Below are positions 31,201-39,330 of a stretch of DNA of 64,000 nt, piece by piece (position 1 is the first letter of the stretch; each line of letters opens with the position of its first letter). The stretch is from an uncultured Alphaproteobacteria bacterium (GTDB lineage: Bacteria > Pseudomonadota > Alphaproteobacteria > SP197): assembly GCA_958295695.1 (NCBI GenBank), contig OY282363.1, forward strand, positions 973,246 through 1,037,245, given 5' to 3'. The notes under the pieces were generated by a model. It was not told the origin of the DNA. It made no database searches and saw only the letters and a program-made list of their open reading frames with translations. The position numbers and the translations under genes are program-made.

Positions 31201-34200
31201 CGCGCGTCGGGCTCGGCGACGACGGTGACGGTGTCGGCGGCGGCGGGCTTCTACACGTTGGGTTCGGACACGACCATCGTGATCGCGGCGGGTTCGACGG
31301 CGAACGCCTCCGACACGGCGATCATTACGGCGGTGAACGACGCCGTTCACCAGGGGGCGTCCGGTCGTTCGACGACGGTGACGGGCACGGCGGCCAACGC
31401 CCGGGCCGCGGCGGATTCGGAGACCGTGACGGTGACCGGGGCGACGCTGACGCTGACGGACGACGAGACGCTGCCGACGGTGGCGTTGGCGCTGTCTCCG
31501 ACATCGATCTCGGAGAGTGGCGGGGCGACGACGGTGACGGCGACGCTTTCGGGTGCGTCGAGCGAAGCGGTGACGGTGACGGTGTCGGCGACGGGCGCGA
31601 CCGCGGCGGCGGGGGACTTCGCGCTGTCGAGCGCGAGGACGCTGACGATCGCGTCGGGGGATACGACGAGCACGGGCGCGGTGACGGTGTCGGCGGTGGG
31701 CGACACGACGGACGAGGCGGACGAGACGGTGTCGGTGTCGGGGACGGCCACGGGCGGCAACGGGGTGTCGGCGCCGTCGAGCGCGACCCTGACGATCGCG
31801 GACGACGACGGGGCGCCGGGGGTGACGCTGTCGCTGTCGCCGTCGTCGGTCTCGGAGAACGGGGGCGTGGCGACGGTGACGGCGACGCTGTCGCGCGCGT
31901 CGGGCGCGGCGACGACGGTGACGGTGTCGGCGGCGGCGGGCTTCTACACGTTGGGTTCGGACACGACCATCGTGATCGCGGCGGGTTCGACGGCGAACGC
32001 CTCCGACACGGCGACGATCGCGGCGGCGGACGACACCGTTCACCAGGGGGCGTCCGGTCGTTCGACGGCGGTGACGGGCACGGCGGCCAACGCCCGGGCC
32101 GCGGCGGATTCGGAGACCGTGACGGTGACCGGGGCGACGCTGACGCTGACGGACGACGAGACGCTGCCGACGGTGGCGTTGGCGCTGTCTCCGACATCGA
32201 TCTCGGAGAGTGGCGGGGCGACGACGGTGACGGCGACGCTTTCGGGTGCGTCGAGCGAAGCGGTGACGGTGACGGTGTCGGCGACGGGCGCGACCGCGGC
32301 GGCGGGGGACTTCGCGCTGTCGAGCGCGAGGACGCTGACGATCGCGTCGGGGGATACGACGAGCAGCGGCGCGGTGACGGTGTCGGCGGTGGGCGACACG
32401 ACGGACGAGGCGGACGAGACGGTGTCGGTGTCGGGGACGGCCACGGGCGGCAACGGGGTGTCGGCGCCGTCGAGCGCGACCCTGACCATCGAGGACGACG
32501 ACGCCGCGCCGGGGGTGACGCTGTCGCTGTCGGACAGCGCCATCGCGGAGAACGGCGGCTCGACGACGGTGACGGCGACGCTGGACCGTGCGTCGAGCGC
32601 GGCGACGACGGTGACGGTGACGGCGGCGGCGGGCTTCTACACGGTGAGTTCGCCCAACACCCTCACCATCGCCGCCGGGGCGACCGGCGGCGCCGGGACG
32701 GTGACGGTGACGGCGGCGAACGACGCCATCGACAACGTGGGGAACCGTTCGGTCACGGTGACGGGCACGGCGGAGAACGGCCACGGCGTGGGCGCGGTGA
32801 CGGGAGCGTCGCTGACGCTGACCGACGACGAAGGTACGCCCACCGTGACGCTGGCGCTGAGCCCGGCGACGATCGACGAGAGCGGGGCGAACAACGCGAG
32901 CACGGTGACGGCGACGCTGGACCGTGCGTCGAGCGAGGCGGTGACGCTGACGGTGTCGGCGGCGGCGGGGACGAACGCGGCGGCGGGCGACTTCAGCCTG
33001 TCGAGCGCGACGACTCTGACCATCGCGGCGGGTTCGACGGCGAGCACGGGCGCGGTGACGGTGACGGCGGTCGACAACGCGACGGATTCGCCGGACAAGC
33101 AGGTGACGGTGACGGCGCCGGTCTCGGGCGCCAGCGGCGTGGCGAACCCGTCGAGCGTGACGCTGACCGTTACCGACGACGAGGCGACGCCGGGGGTGAC
33201 GCTGGCGCTGTCGCCGTCGTCGGTCTCGGAGAACGGGGGCGTGGCGACGGTGACGGCGACGCTGTCGCGCCCGTCGAGCGCGGCGACGACGGTGACGGTG
33301 TCGGCGGCGGCGGGCTTCTACACGTTGGGTTCGGACACGACCATCGTGATCGCGGCGGGCGCGACGTCGAACGCCACGGACACGGCGACGATCGCGGCGG
33401 CGGACGACACCGTTCACCAGGGGGCGTCCGGTCGTTCGACGGCGGTGACGGGCACGGCGGCCAACGCCCGGGCCGCGGCGGATTCGGAGACCGTGACGGT
33501 GACCGGGGCGACGCTGACGCTGACGGACGACGAGACGCTGCCGACGGTGGCGCTGGCGTTGTCGCCGTCGTCGATCTCGGAGAACGGCGGGGTCTCGACG
33601 GTGACGGCGACGCTGTCGGGGGCGTCGAGCGAAGCGGTGACGGTGACGGTGTCGGCGACGGGCGCGACCGCGGCGGCGGGGGACTTCGCGCTGTCGAGCG
33701 CGAGGACGCTGACGATCGCGTCGGGGGATGCGACGAGCAGCGGCGCGGTGACGGTGTCGGCGGTGGGCGACACGACGGACGAGGCGGACGAGACGGTGTC
33801 GGTGTCGGGGACGGCCACGGGCGGCAACGGGGTGTCGGCGCCGTCGAGCGTGACCCTGACCATCGCGGACGACGACGGGACGCCGGGGGTGACGCTGACG
33901 GTGGCGGACAGCGCCATCGCGGAGGACGGCGGCTCGACGACGGTGACGGCGACGCTGGACCGTGCGTCGAGCCACGCGACGACGGTGACGGTGATGGCGG
34001 TGTCGGGCTTCTACACGGTGAGTTCGTCCAACACCCTCACCATCGCCGCCGGGGCGACCGGCGGCGCCGGGACGGTGACGGTGACGGCGGCGAACGACGC
34101 CATCGACAACGTGGGGAACCGTTCGGTGACGGTGACGGGCACGGCGACCAACAGCCACGGCGTGGGCGCGGTGACGGGAGCGTCGCTGACGCTGACCGAC

Positions 34201-37200
34201 GACGAGGCGACGCCGGTGGCGACGCTGGCGCTGAGCCCGGCGACGATCGCCGAGCACGACGGGACGAACCCCGGGTCGAGCACGGTGACGGCGACGCTGG
34301 ACCGTGCGTCGAGCGAGGCGGTGACGCTGACGGTGTCGGCGGCGGCGGGGACGAACGCGGCGGCGGGCGACTTCAGCCTGTCGAGCGCGACGACGCTGAC
34401 GATCGCGGCGGGTTCGACGGCGAGCACGGGCGCGGTGACGGTGACGGCGGTCGATAACGCGACGGATTCGCCGGACAAGCAGGTGACGGTGACGGCGCCG
34501 GTCTCGGGCGCCAGCGGCGTGGCGAACCCGTCGAGCGTGACGCTGACCGTTACCGACGACGAGGCGACGCCGGGGGTGACGCTGGCGCTGTCGCCGTCGT
34601 CGGTCTCGGAGAACGGGGGCGTGGCGACGGTGACGGCGACGCTGTCGCGCCCGTCGAGCGCGGCGACGACGGTGACGGTGTCGGCGGCGGCGGGCTTCTA
34701 CACGTTGGGTTCGGACACGACCATCGTGATCGCGGCGGGCGCGACGTCGAACGCCACGGACACGGCGACGATCGCGGCGGCGGACGACGCCGTTCACCAG
34801 GGGGCGTCCGGTCGTTCGACGACGGTGACGGGCACGGCGGCCAACGCCCGGGCCGCGGCGGATTCGGAGACCGTGACGGTGACCGGGGCGACGCTGACGC
34901 TGACGGACGACGAGGCGTTGCCGACGGTGGCGTTGGCGCTGTCTCCGACATCGATCTCGGAGACGGACGGGGTGTCGACGGTGACGGCGACGCTTTCGGG
35001 TGCGTCGAGCCAGGCGGTGACGGTGACGGTGACGGCGACGGGCGCGACCGCGGCGGCGGGGGACTTCGCGCTGTCGAGCGCGAGGACGCTGACGATCGCG
35101 TCGGGTTCGACGACGAGTTCGGGGACGGTGACGGTGTCGGCGGTGGGCGACACGACGGACGAGGCGGACGAGACGGTGTCGGTGTCGGGGACGGCCACGG
35201 GCGGCAACGGGGTGTCGGCGCCGTCGAGCGCGACCCTGACCATCGCGGACGACGACGCGGCGCCGGGGGTGACGCTGTCACTGTCGCCGTCGTCGGTCTC
35301 GGAGAACGGGGGCGTGGCGACGGTGACGGCGACGTTGGACCGTGCGTCGAGCCACGCGACGACGGTGACGGTGTCGGCGGCGGCGGGCTTCTACACGGTG
35401 AGTTCGCCCAACACCCTCACCATCGCCGCCGGGGCGACCGGCGGCGTCGGGACGGTGACGGTGACGGCGGCGAACGACGCCATCGACAACGTGGGGAACC
35501 GTTCGGTGACGGTGACGGGCGGCGCCGTGAACGGCCACGGCGTGGGCGCGGTGACGGGAGCGTCGCTGACGCTGACCGACGACGAAGGTACGCCGACGGT
35601 GGCGCTGGCGTTGTCGCCGGCGTCGATCTCGGAGAACGGCGGGGTCTCGACGGTGACGGCGACGCTGGACCGTGCGTCGAGCGAGGCGGTGACGCTGACG
35701 GTGTCGGCGGCGGCGGGGACGAACGCGGCGGCGGGCGACTTCAGCCTGTCGAGCGCGACGACGCTGACGATCGCGGCGGGTTCGACGGCGAGCACGGGCG
35801 CGGTGACGGTGACGGCGATCGACAACGCGACGGATTCGCCGGACAAGCAGGTGACGGTGACGGCGGCGGTCTCGGGCGCCAGCGGCGTGGCGGCGCCGTC
35901 GAGCGTGACGCTGACCGTGACCGACGACGAGGCGACGCCGACGGTGGCGTTGGCGCTGTCTCCGACATCGATCTCGGAGAGTGGCGGGGTGACGACGGTG
36001 ACGGCGACGCTGGACCGTGCGTCGAGCGAGGCGGTGACGGTGACGGTGTCGGCGACGGGCGCGACCGCGGCGGCGGGGGACTTCGCGCTGTCGAGCGCGA
36101 GGACGCTGACGATCGCGTCGGGGGATACGACGAGTTCGGGGACGGTAACGGTGTCGGCGGTGGGCGACACGACGGACGAGGCGGACGAGACGGTGACGGT
36201 GTCGGGGACGGCCACGGGCGGCCACGGGGTGGCGGCGCCGTCGAGCGTGACGCTGACGATCGCGGACGACGACGGGGCGCCGGGGGTGACGCTGGCGCTG
36301 TCGCCGTCGTCGGTCTCGGAGAACGGGGGCGTGGCGACGGTGACGGCGACGCTGTCGCAGCCGTCGGGCGCGGCGACGACGGTGACGGTGTCGGCGGCGG
36401 CGGGCTTCTACACGGTGGGTTCGGACACGACCATCGCGATCGCGGCGGGCGAGACGGCGAACGCCTCCGACACGGCGATCATTACGGCGGTGAACGACGA
36501 CGTTCACCAGGGCGTCGGCGGGCGTTCGACGACGGTGACGGCGACGGTATCGAACGACCAGGCTACCGCCGAATCGGAGACGATGACCGTCACCGGGGCG
36601 ACGCTGACGCTGACGGACGACGAGACGCTGCCGACGGTGGCGTTGGCGCTGTCTCCGACATCGATCTCGGAGGGTGGCGGCGTATCGACGGTGACGGCGA
36701 CGCTTTCGGGCGCGTCGAGCGAAGCGGTGACGGTGACGGTGTCGGCGACGGGCGCGACCGCGGCGGCGGGGGACTTCGCGCTGTCGAGCGCGAGGACGCT
36801 GACGATCGCGTCGGGGGATACGACGAGTTCGGGGACGGTGACGGTGTCGGCGGTGGGCGACACGACGGACGAGGCGGACGAGACGGTGTCGGTGTCGGGG
36901 ACGGCCACGGGCGGCAACGGGGTGGCGGCGCCGTCGAGCGTGACCCTGACGATCGCGGACGACGACGGGGCCATATCGCCCCCGGTCGTGCTGAGGGCCG
37001 ATGCGGGAGAGGATCAGGCCGTGAACGGGGGGGACGCGGTGACCCTGGACGGCGGCGATAGCTCCGGCCCCGCCGGTCTGAGTTACGCTTGGACGCAGAC
37101 CGCGGGCGCGCCGACCGTGTCGTTGACGGGAGCGAACACGGACCGTCCCTCGTTCACCGCGCCGGAGGTGTCGGAGATGACGATCCTCACCTTCCGGTTG

Positions 37201-39330
37201 ACGGTGACGGCGGGTGGCGCGAGCGTCAGCGACACGGTGGACATCACGGTGAACGATGTCACGCATAGCGATACCGACCTACTCCCGACCTTCGGCGACG
37301 CCACGATCCCGGACCAGGCGTGGACCCGGAACACGGCCATTTCCGTTCTAACCCTGCCGACCGCCACGGGCGGCGACGGCGCGCTGAGCTACACGTTGAG
37401 CCCGACCCTTCCCGCCGGCGTGGCGCGCCCCGCCGGCTCCCACGAGGTTGCGGGCGCGCCGACCGTGACGATGGGCGAAACCGTCTACACCTGGACCGCC
37501 ACCGACGCGGACGGTGACGCGGCGTCGCTGACCTTCGCCATCGAAGTCTGGCCTCGGATTACCCTCTCGCTGGAGGACGCGGAAGCGGAGGAGGGCGACG
37601 ACGTCTTGTTCATTCTGAAGCTGTCGCCGGCGCCGCCGGAGGACATGGCGGTGCGGTTCGTCACGGCGCCGGGCACGGCGTCGGCCGACGAGGACTACAC
37701 GACGGCGCCGGCGTCCGCGAGCGGGGGCGACGCCACCGCGCGCGCGACCGGATTCAACTTCATGGTCGCCGCCGGCCAGACCTCGGTGAGGATCCCGGTG
37801 CGGACGATCGACGACGAGACGGAAGAGCCCCGCGAGACGTTCACGCTGACCGCCTCCCACGTCAGGGGAAGCGCACGCGCGTCGGCGTCGGCCACGGGCA
37901 CGATCATCGACAACGACAACCCCGCGCGGACCAACGCTTTCGCGGCGCTGTTGGCGTCGTTCGGCCGGACCCTGGCGTCGGAGGCGGTCAGCGTGGTCGG
38001 GGAGCGGTTCGCCGACGCCACGGCGGGAACCCGGGTGACGCTGGGCGGGCACGCGTTGCCGTTCGGTCTCGCCGCGGCCCCGGAGACGGCGGCCGACGAC
38101 GAGGAGGACCTGTTCGAGAGTACCCGTCGCACAAGGGACGGCCTTTCGGAAACAGGGGACGAGCGCAGCCCGTCGATGCGGGAACTGCTGACGGAGAGTT
38201 CGTTCGCGTTGTCGGTGGGACGGTCGGAAGACGACCCGCCCGGTGCGCCCGTCGGCTGGACGATGTGGGGACGGGCGGTTGCGTCCGGGTTCTCGGGCCG
38301 GCCGGCGAGCGATCTCGAGACGAAAGGGGACGTGTTCACCGGCTTCCTGGGAGCCGATACCCGCCTGCGTCGGGACCTTCTGGCGGGGGTGGCGCTGGCG
38401 CACAGCCGGGGGGACATGGGCTACCGGCTGACGGGCGAGGACGGCACGGTGGATGCCACGCTGACGAGCGTGTTCCCCTACGGGCACTGGACGCCGCGCG
38501 AGGACCTGGGCCTGTGGGCGCTGCTGGGCGCGGGATGGGGCAAGGCGCGGCTGGTGGACGGGGCGGGCACGGCGCGAACCGCGATCGAGATGCGGATGGC
38601 GGCGCTGGGATGGCGCAAGGTTCTGGGCGCCGCCGGCGATGTAACGTGGGCACTGAAGGGAGACGGCTTCGCGGTGGAGATGGAGTCCGATGCCGTCGAG
38701 GGGCTGCCGGCGACCGAAGCGGGGGCCCAGCGGCTGCGGCTGGTCGTGGAGGGCGCCGCCGCGTGGCCGTTGACGGATTCCGCGCGGCTGCGCAAGCAGC
38801 TCGAGTTGGGAGGGCGCTGGGACGGCGGCCGCGTGGACAAGGGCTACGGCGCCGAGGTCGGCGGGAGCGTGGCCTATGAAGACACCGGGCGGGGGATCGA
38901 AGGCGCGGCGCGGGGGCGGTATCTGCTGGCGCACCAGTCGGACGGGTTCGAGGAGTGGGGGGCGAGCCTGACGGTGCGGTTCGACCCCGGCGGCGACGGG
39001 GTGGGGCCGTGGATATCGTTGTCGCCGCAATGGGGTGCGCCGGAGAGCGGGCTGGGATCGCTGTGGGACAGCGCGCCCGAGGGCGGCGCTTCGCCTTCGA
39101 CCGCGGGCCGGTTGGGGATGCAGGTAGGCTACCGCTTCGACGAGTCGTTCGACGCGACCCTGAAGTTCGACCGCGGGGAAGACGCGGGCGACCGCAGCTA
39201 TGGCCTGGGCGGTCGTTTCGGACTGGGTTCGGTACTCGACCCCGCCCTCGCCCTCGAGGTCGAGCGTCGCGAGAGCGACTCGGCGGCGCCCGAGCACGGC
39301 GTCGGCCTGAAGTTCCGTATCTCCTGGTAG
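19225..39330 (+). CDS. Giant repetitive autotransporter-like surface protein (Calx-beta-type repeats, about 6,700 aa)
   Basis: The start is placed at MTRAGVVAGAAALLLAVATG because a Sec signal peptide (residues 1-26, ending SPAAAQ) begins there; the open frame extends farther upstream without coding character. Mature residues ~30-2340 are Calx-beta-like repeats of about 105-110 residues (SIDSPSVTEGDSG, TATSGTDYTAI, TFDVSVTGDTTDE, GTGTITDDD). Residues ~2340-5910 alternate two related half-repeats (LSPSSVSENGGVATVTATLS; LSPTSISETGGASTVTATLS). Then follow a PKD/Ig-like domain (~5920-6010), a putative Ig domain, one more divergent Calx-beta domain, and from ~6230 an autotransporter-type beta-barrel (WTMWGRAVASGFSGRP; FTGFLGADTRLRRDLLAGVA) ending in FRISW, an aromatic end suited to BAM recognition. 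The acidic DxD-rich repeats probably bind calcium. The role is likely adhesion or surface display. Such long identical repeats should be checked for assembly collapse. Confidence 0.85.
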   Translation: MTRAGVVAGAAALLLAVATGSPAAAQLEPAPTLSIDSPSVTEGDSGQETLTFTATLSPASAQQVTVDYADAGTGTAASGTDYTAIVAGTLTFAAGTTSRTFDVSVTGDTVDEADETILVALSNASGATISTTAGTGTGTVTDDDPPMVTLALAASSIAENGGATTVTATLSSASSADTTVTVTAVSGFYTVGADATITIAAGSTSNASDTVTITAVDDDIDNVTARTATVAGTASNSQDIGGVAGVTLTLTDDEATPAATLALSPATIAESGTGNATTVTVTLSGKSSAAVTLTVSVAGATAAAGDFTLSSAKTLTVAAEATTSTGAVTVTANDDTTDEADETVTVSATVSGTSGVANPTSRTLTIADNDPEPSLSINSPSVTEGDSGSKNLTFTVTLSAASGKRVTVDYGYTGSGTATPGTDYTAIADGTLTFDPGDTEETFDVSVMGDTDGERNETLRVTLSNATNATIGTATGTGTITDDDAAHALSIDSPTAEERNSGSRMLTFTLTLSRAHERRVYAYLRDTGTGTATAGTDYTPFIPQWVRLDPGETEKTVSISVTGDRVKEQDETVVLEIISVWQNLATTSLATRYGTGTITDDDTTPGLSISSPRVTEGNSGSATLTYAVTLSAAIAERVTVDYADAGTGTATSGTDYTALTGGTLTFAANETSKNITVSVTGDTTVEPHETVAVRLSNASGATILTATGAGTIANDDGASSISISSPTVVEGTGGPASRLRFTVTLSRARSQSTSVWVGDAGTGTASPGLDYATITGWILKYEPGEVIQTYELPVITDSRDEPNETVGIKVAEAFIPNSPDVFGTGTITDDDPTPTLSIDSPSVNEGDSSTRLLEWTVSLSAASGREVTVAYASGTGGTATSGTDHTALVGGTLTFAPGDTEKTFSVSVTGDTDEELNETVVATLSGATNATLSTATGTGTIVNDDGVLVSIDSPSVTEGDSGSKNLTFTATLSTASTGQVTVDYADAGTGTAASGTDYTAIAGGTLTFAAGTTSRTFDVSVTGDTTDEANETILVTLSNASGATVSTATGTGTITDNDGAPTLSIDSPSVTEGDSGSKNLTYTVTLSPASGQRVTVDYADTETGTALAGVDYTTVTGGSLTFEAGTTTRTFAVSVIGDTLSEADETILVSLGSPTNATVSSTAGTGTGTITDDETPSTLSISSPSVNEGNSGSKTLTYTVTLSPASGQEVTVDWAEGTGGTATSGTDYTAITGGSLTFPTGTTRREITVSVTGDTTEEPNETVVVTLSNASGATIATGTGTGTIVNDDGYLLSIDSPSVAEGDSGSKNLTFTVTLSPASSRQVTVAYADAGTGTATSGTDYTAITAGVLTFAANETSKTITVSVTGDASDEENETVEVTLSSAVGATISTATGTGTITDNDGVPTLSIGSPSVLEGNSGSATLTWTVTLSPASGKQVTVNYADAGTGTATSGTDYTAITAGALTFTAGTTSRTFDVSVTGDTDLEPNETILVSLSSPTNAVVSSTAGTGTGTITDDDGTPTFSISSPSVVEGNSGSATLSYVVTLFPASAEQLRVRFSDAGTGTATAGTDYPPFRLQWLRFAAGETRKTVSVVVTGDTVKEPNETVVAELFLASQDTGATLGTRYGTGTITDDDTTPGLSISSPQVTEGNSGSATLTYEVTLTAAASRQVTVSYADAGTGTATSGADYTAISGGTLTFAAGTTSQTFDVSVTGDTTVEPHETVVARLSNASGATILTATGTGTIANDDGASSLSVSSPTVTEPTVTDLADLGSTSTMRFTVTLSAARSQSAQVYWWDTGTGTATAGSDYGETGVTAPGQRSLTFGAGEVSKTVEIRVRDDNLDEPDETIVLAVSEAANGQPRVTGTGTIKDDDHPPTVSIDSPSVTEGDDGSVTLTYTVSLTGASGREVTVDYADAGTGTATSGTDYTAIAGGTFTFAAVRTLIASATFDVSVTGDTADEPHETIVVALSNPTNATVSTTAGTGTGTINDDDPPAMSIDSPTVTEGGADSTVTLTFTVSLSSASEEHVSMTLADVQSGTATKGTDYNEWGPYAMSFAPGETTRTLDVTVNGDEVDEADETILARLSSPRNATIAVADGTGTITDDDPSPTVSIDTPTVDEGDTGSTTMTYTVTLDPASGQQVTVDYEDAGTGTATSGTDYTALTAGTLTFAAGETSKTFDVSVTGDTTDEVHETVLVTLSNPTNASVSSTAGTGTGTITDDDGVPTLSIDSPSVTEGDSGAVNLTYTATLSAASGKQVTVAYADAGTGTATSGTDYTAISGGTLTLAAGTTSRTFDVSITGDAMDEPNETILVTLSGPTNAVVSTTAGTGTGTITDNDDPPGVTLALAASSISENGGVATVTATLSHASSAATTVTVTAVSDFYTVGSDATITIAAGETANATDTAAVAAVDDDLDNVGNRSVTVTGTAANARAAADSETVAVTGATLTLTDDEVTPTVALALSEPDALKPDTIDESGAGNASTVTATLSGKSSEAVTLTVAATGATAAAGDFTLSGAKTLTIAAKATTSTGTVTVTAVDDTTDEAAETVTVSATVSGSSGVANPTSRTLTITDNDDPPSVTLALANTAIVENGGTTTVSATLSHASSAATTVTVTAVSDFYTVGSDATITIAAGETANATDTATIAAADDAIDNVVNRSVTVTGTAANAQAAADSQTVAVTGAPLTLTDDEATPTATLALSPATIDESGAGNASTVTATLDRASSEAVTLTVSAAAGTNAAAGDFSLSSAKTLTIAAEATASTGTVTIEAVDNATDAPDKSVTVSATVSGASGVANPTSRTLTIADNDDPPSVTLALSESSISENGGGSTVTATLSHPSSAATTVTVTPVTGFYTVGSDATIVIAAGSTSNASDTAIITAVNDAVHQGASGRSTTVTGTAANARAAADSETVTVTGATLTLTDDEALPTVALALSPTSISETDGVTTVTATLSGASSEAVTVTVSATGATAAAGDFALSSARTLTIASGDTTSSGTVTVSAVGDTTDEADETVSVSGTATGGNGVSAPSSVTLTIADDDGAPGVTLALSPSSVSENGGVSTVSATLSRASGSATTVTVSAAAGFYTLGSDTTIVIAAGSTANASDTAIITAVNDDVHQGASGRSTTVTGTAANARAAADSETVTVTGATLTLTDDETLPTVALALSPTSISETGGASTVTATLSGASSEAVTVTVSVTGATAAAGDFALSSARTLTIASGDTTSSGTVTVSAVGDTTDEADETVSVSGTATGGNGVSAPSSATLTIADDDAAPGVTLALSPSSVSENGGVATVTATLSRASGSATTVTVSAAAGFYTLGSDTTIVIAAGSTANASDTAIITAVNDTVHQGASGRSTTVTGTAANARAAADSETVTVTGATLTLTDDETLPTVALALSPTSISETGGASTVTATLSGASSEAVTVTVSATGATAAAGDFALSSARTLTIASGDTTSSGTVTVSAVGDTTDEADETVSVSGTATGGNGVSAPSSATLTIADDDGAPGVTLALSPSSVSENGGVSTVSATLSRASGSATTVTVSAAAGFYTLGSDTTIVIAAGSTANASDTAIITAVNDAVHQGASGRSTTVTGTAANARAAADSETVTVTGATLTLTDDETLPTVALALSPTSISESGGATTVTATLSGASSEAVTVTVSVTGATAAAGDFALSSARTLTIASGDTTSSGTVTVSAVGDTTDEADETVSVSGTATGGNGVSAPSSATLTIADDDAAPGVTLALSPSSVSENGGVATVTATLSRASGSATTVTVSAAAGFYTLGSDTTIVIAAGSTANASDTAIITAVNDTVHQGASGRSTTVTGTAANARAAADSETVTVTGATLTLTDDETLPTVALALSPTSISETGGASTVTATLSGASSEAVTVTVSATGATAAAGDFALSSARTLTIASGDTTSSGTVTVSAVGDTTDEADETVSVSGTATGGNGVSAPSSATLTIADDDGAPGVTLALSPSSVSENGGVSTVSATLSRASGSATTVTVSAAAGFYTLGSDTTIVIAAGSTANASDTAIITAVNDAVHQGASGRSTTVTGTAANARAAADSETVTVTGATLTLTDDETLPTVALALSPTSISESGGATTVTATLSGASSEAVTVTVSATGATAAAGDFALSSARTLTIASGDTTSTGAVTVSAVGDTTDEADETVSVSGTATGGNGVSAPSSATLTIADDDGAPGVTLSLSPSSVSENGGVATVTATLSRASGAATTVTVSAAAGFYTLGSDTTIVIAAGSTANASDTATIAAADDTVHQGASGRSTAVTGTAANARAAADSETVTVTGATLTLTDDETLPTVALALSPTSISESGGATTVTATLSGASSEAVTVTVSATGATAAAGDFALSSARTLTIASGDTTSSGAVTVSAVGDTTDEADETVSVSGTATGGNGVSAPSSATLTIEDDDAAPGVTLSLSDSAIAENGGSTTVTATLDRASSAATTVTVTAAAGFYTVSSPNTLTIAAGATGGAGTVTVTAANDAIDNVGNRSVTVTGTAENGHGVGAVTGASLTLTDDEGTPTVTLALSPATIDESGANNASTVTATLDRASSEAVTLTVSAAAGTNAAAGDFSLSSATTLTIAAGSTASTGAVTVTAVDNATDSPDKQVTVTAPVSGASGVANPSSVTLTVTDDEATPGVTLALSPSSVSENGGVATVTATLSRPSSAATTVTVSAAAGFYTLGSDTTIVIAAGATSNATDTATIAAADDTVHQGASGRSTAVTGTAANARAAADSETVTVTGATLTLTDDETLPTVALALSPSSISENGGVSTVTATLSGASSEAVTVTVSATGATAAAGDFALSSARTLTIASGDATSSGAVTVSAVGDTTDEADETVSVSGTATGGNGVSAPSSVTLTIADDDGTPGVTLTVADSAIAEDGGSTTVTATLDRASSHATTVTVMAVSGFYTVSSSNTLTIAAGATGGAGTVTVTAANDAIDNVGNRSVTVTGTATNSHGVGAVTGASLTLTDDEATPVATLALSPATIAEHDGTNPGSSTVTATLDRASSEAVTLTVSAAAGTNAAAGDFSLSSATTLTIAAGSTASTGAVTVTAVDNATDSPDKQVTVTAPVSGASGVANPSSVTLTVTDDEATPGVTLALSPSSVSENGGVATVTATLSRPSSAATTVTVSAAAGFYTLGSDTTIVIAAGATSNATDTATIAAADDAVHQGASGRSTTVTGTAANARAAADSETVTVTGATLTLTDDEALPTVALALSPTSISETDGVSTVTATLSGASSQAVTVTVTATGATAAAGDFALSSARTLTIASGSTTSSGTVTVSAVGDTTDEADETVSVSGTATGGNGVSAPSSATLTIADDDAAPGVTLSLSPSSVSENGGVATVTATLDRASSHATTVTVSAAAGFYTVSSPNTLTIAAGATGGVGTVTVTAANDAIDNVGNRSVTVTGGAVNGHGVGAVTGASLTLTDDEGTPTVALALSPASISENGGVSTVTATLDRASSEAVTLTVSAAAGTNAAAGDFSLSSATTLTIAAGSTASTGAVTVTAIDNATDSPDKQVTVTAAVSGASGVAAPSSVTLTVTDDEATPTVALALSPTSISESGGVTTVTATLDRASSEAVTVTVSATGATAAAGDFALSSARTLTIASGDTTSSGTVTVSAVGDTTDEADETVTVSGTATGGHGVAAPSSVTLTIADDDGAPGVTLALSPSSVSENGGVATVTATLSQPSGAATTVTVSAAAGFYTVGSDTTIAIAAGETANASDTAIITAVNDDVHQGVGGRSTTVTATVSNDQATAESETMTVTGATLTLTDDETLPTVALALSPTSISEGGGVSTVTATLSGASSEAVTVTVSATGATAAAGDFALSSARTLTIASGDTTSSGTVTVSAVGDTTDEADETVSVSGTATGGNGVAAPSSVTLTIADDDGAISPPVVLRADAGEDQAVNGGDAVTLDGGDSSGPAGLSYAWTQTAGAPTVSLTGANTDRPSFTAPEVSEMTILTFRLTVTAGGASVSDTVDITVNDVTHSDTDLLPTFGDATIPDQAWTRNTAISVLTLPTATGGDGALSYTLSPTLPAGVARPAGSHEVAGAPTVTMGETVYTWTATDADGDAASLTFAIEVWPRITLSLEDAEAEEGDDVLFILKLSPAPPEDMAVRFVTAPGTASADEDYTTAPASASGGDATARATGFNFMVAAGQTSVRIPVRTIDDETEEPRETFTLTASHVRGSARASASATGTIIDNDNPARTNAFAALLASFGRTLASEAVSVVGERFADATAGTRVTLGGHALPFGLAAAPETAADDEEDLFESTRRTRDGLSETGDERSPSMRELLTESSFALSVGRSEDDPPGAPVGWTMWGRAVASGFSGRPASDLETKGDVFTGFLGADTRLRRDLLAGVALAHSRGDMGYRLTGEDGTVDATLTSVFPYGHWTPREDLGLWALLGAGWGKARLVDGAGTARTAIEMRMAALGWRKVLGAAGDVTWALKGDGFAVEMESDAVEGLPATEAGAQRLRLVVEGAAAWPLTDSARLRKQLELGGRWDGGRVDKGYGAEVGGSVAYEDTGRGIEGAARGRYLLAHQSDGFEEWGASLTVRFDPGGDGVGPWISLSPQWGAPESGLGSLWDSAPEGGASPSTAGRLGMQVGYRFDESFDATLKFDRGEDAGDRSYGLGGRFGLGSVLDPALALEVERRESDSAAPEHGVGLKFRISW
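27660..32510 (+). repeat. 693-bp in-frame tandem array (about 7 copies) with a 1,386-bp higher-order period
   Basis: The block CACCAGGGGGCGTCCGGTCG recurs at exact 693-base spacing (27,882 + n x 693 up to 32,040), each copy encoding 231 residues. Adjacent copies differ at diagnostic sites, while every second copy matches. The GGGTGTGACG variant lies at 28,353, 29,739 and 31,125, and the GGGGGTGACG variant lies between them. The array therefore grew at least once by duplication of a two-unit, 1,386-bp segment. Diverged copies continue to about 36,970. Confidence 0.85.

Noticed and set aside
25060..34797. Uninterrupted 3,245-codon frame on the minus strand
   Set aside because: It is the antisense of the repeat array, rich in Arg/His runs produced by GAC/GTG/ACG codons read backwards. 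It has no domain, signal or ribosome-binding site.
26240..36970. Regularly spaced repeats resembling a CRISPR array
   Set aside because: The repeats are in-frame protein repeats (231 codons per unit) with no short-repeat/unique-spacer pattern and no cas genes nearby.
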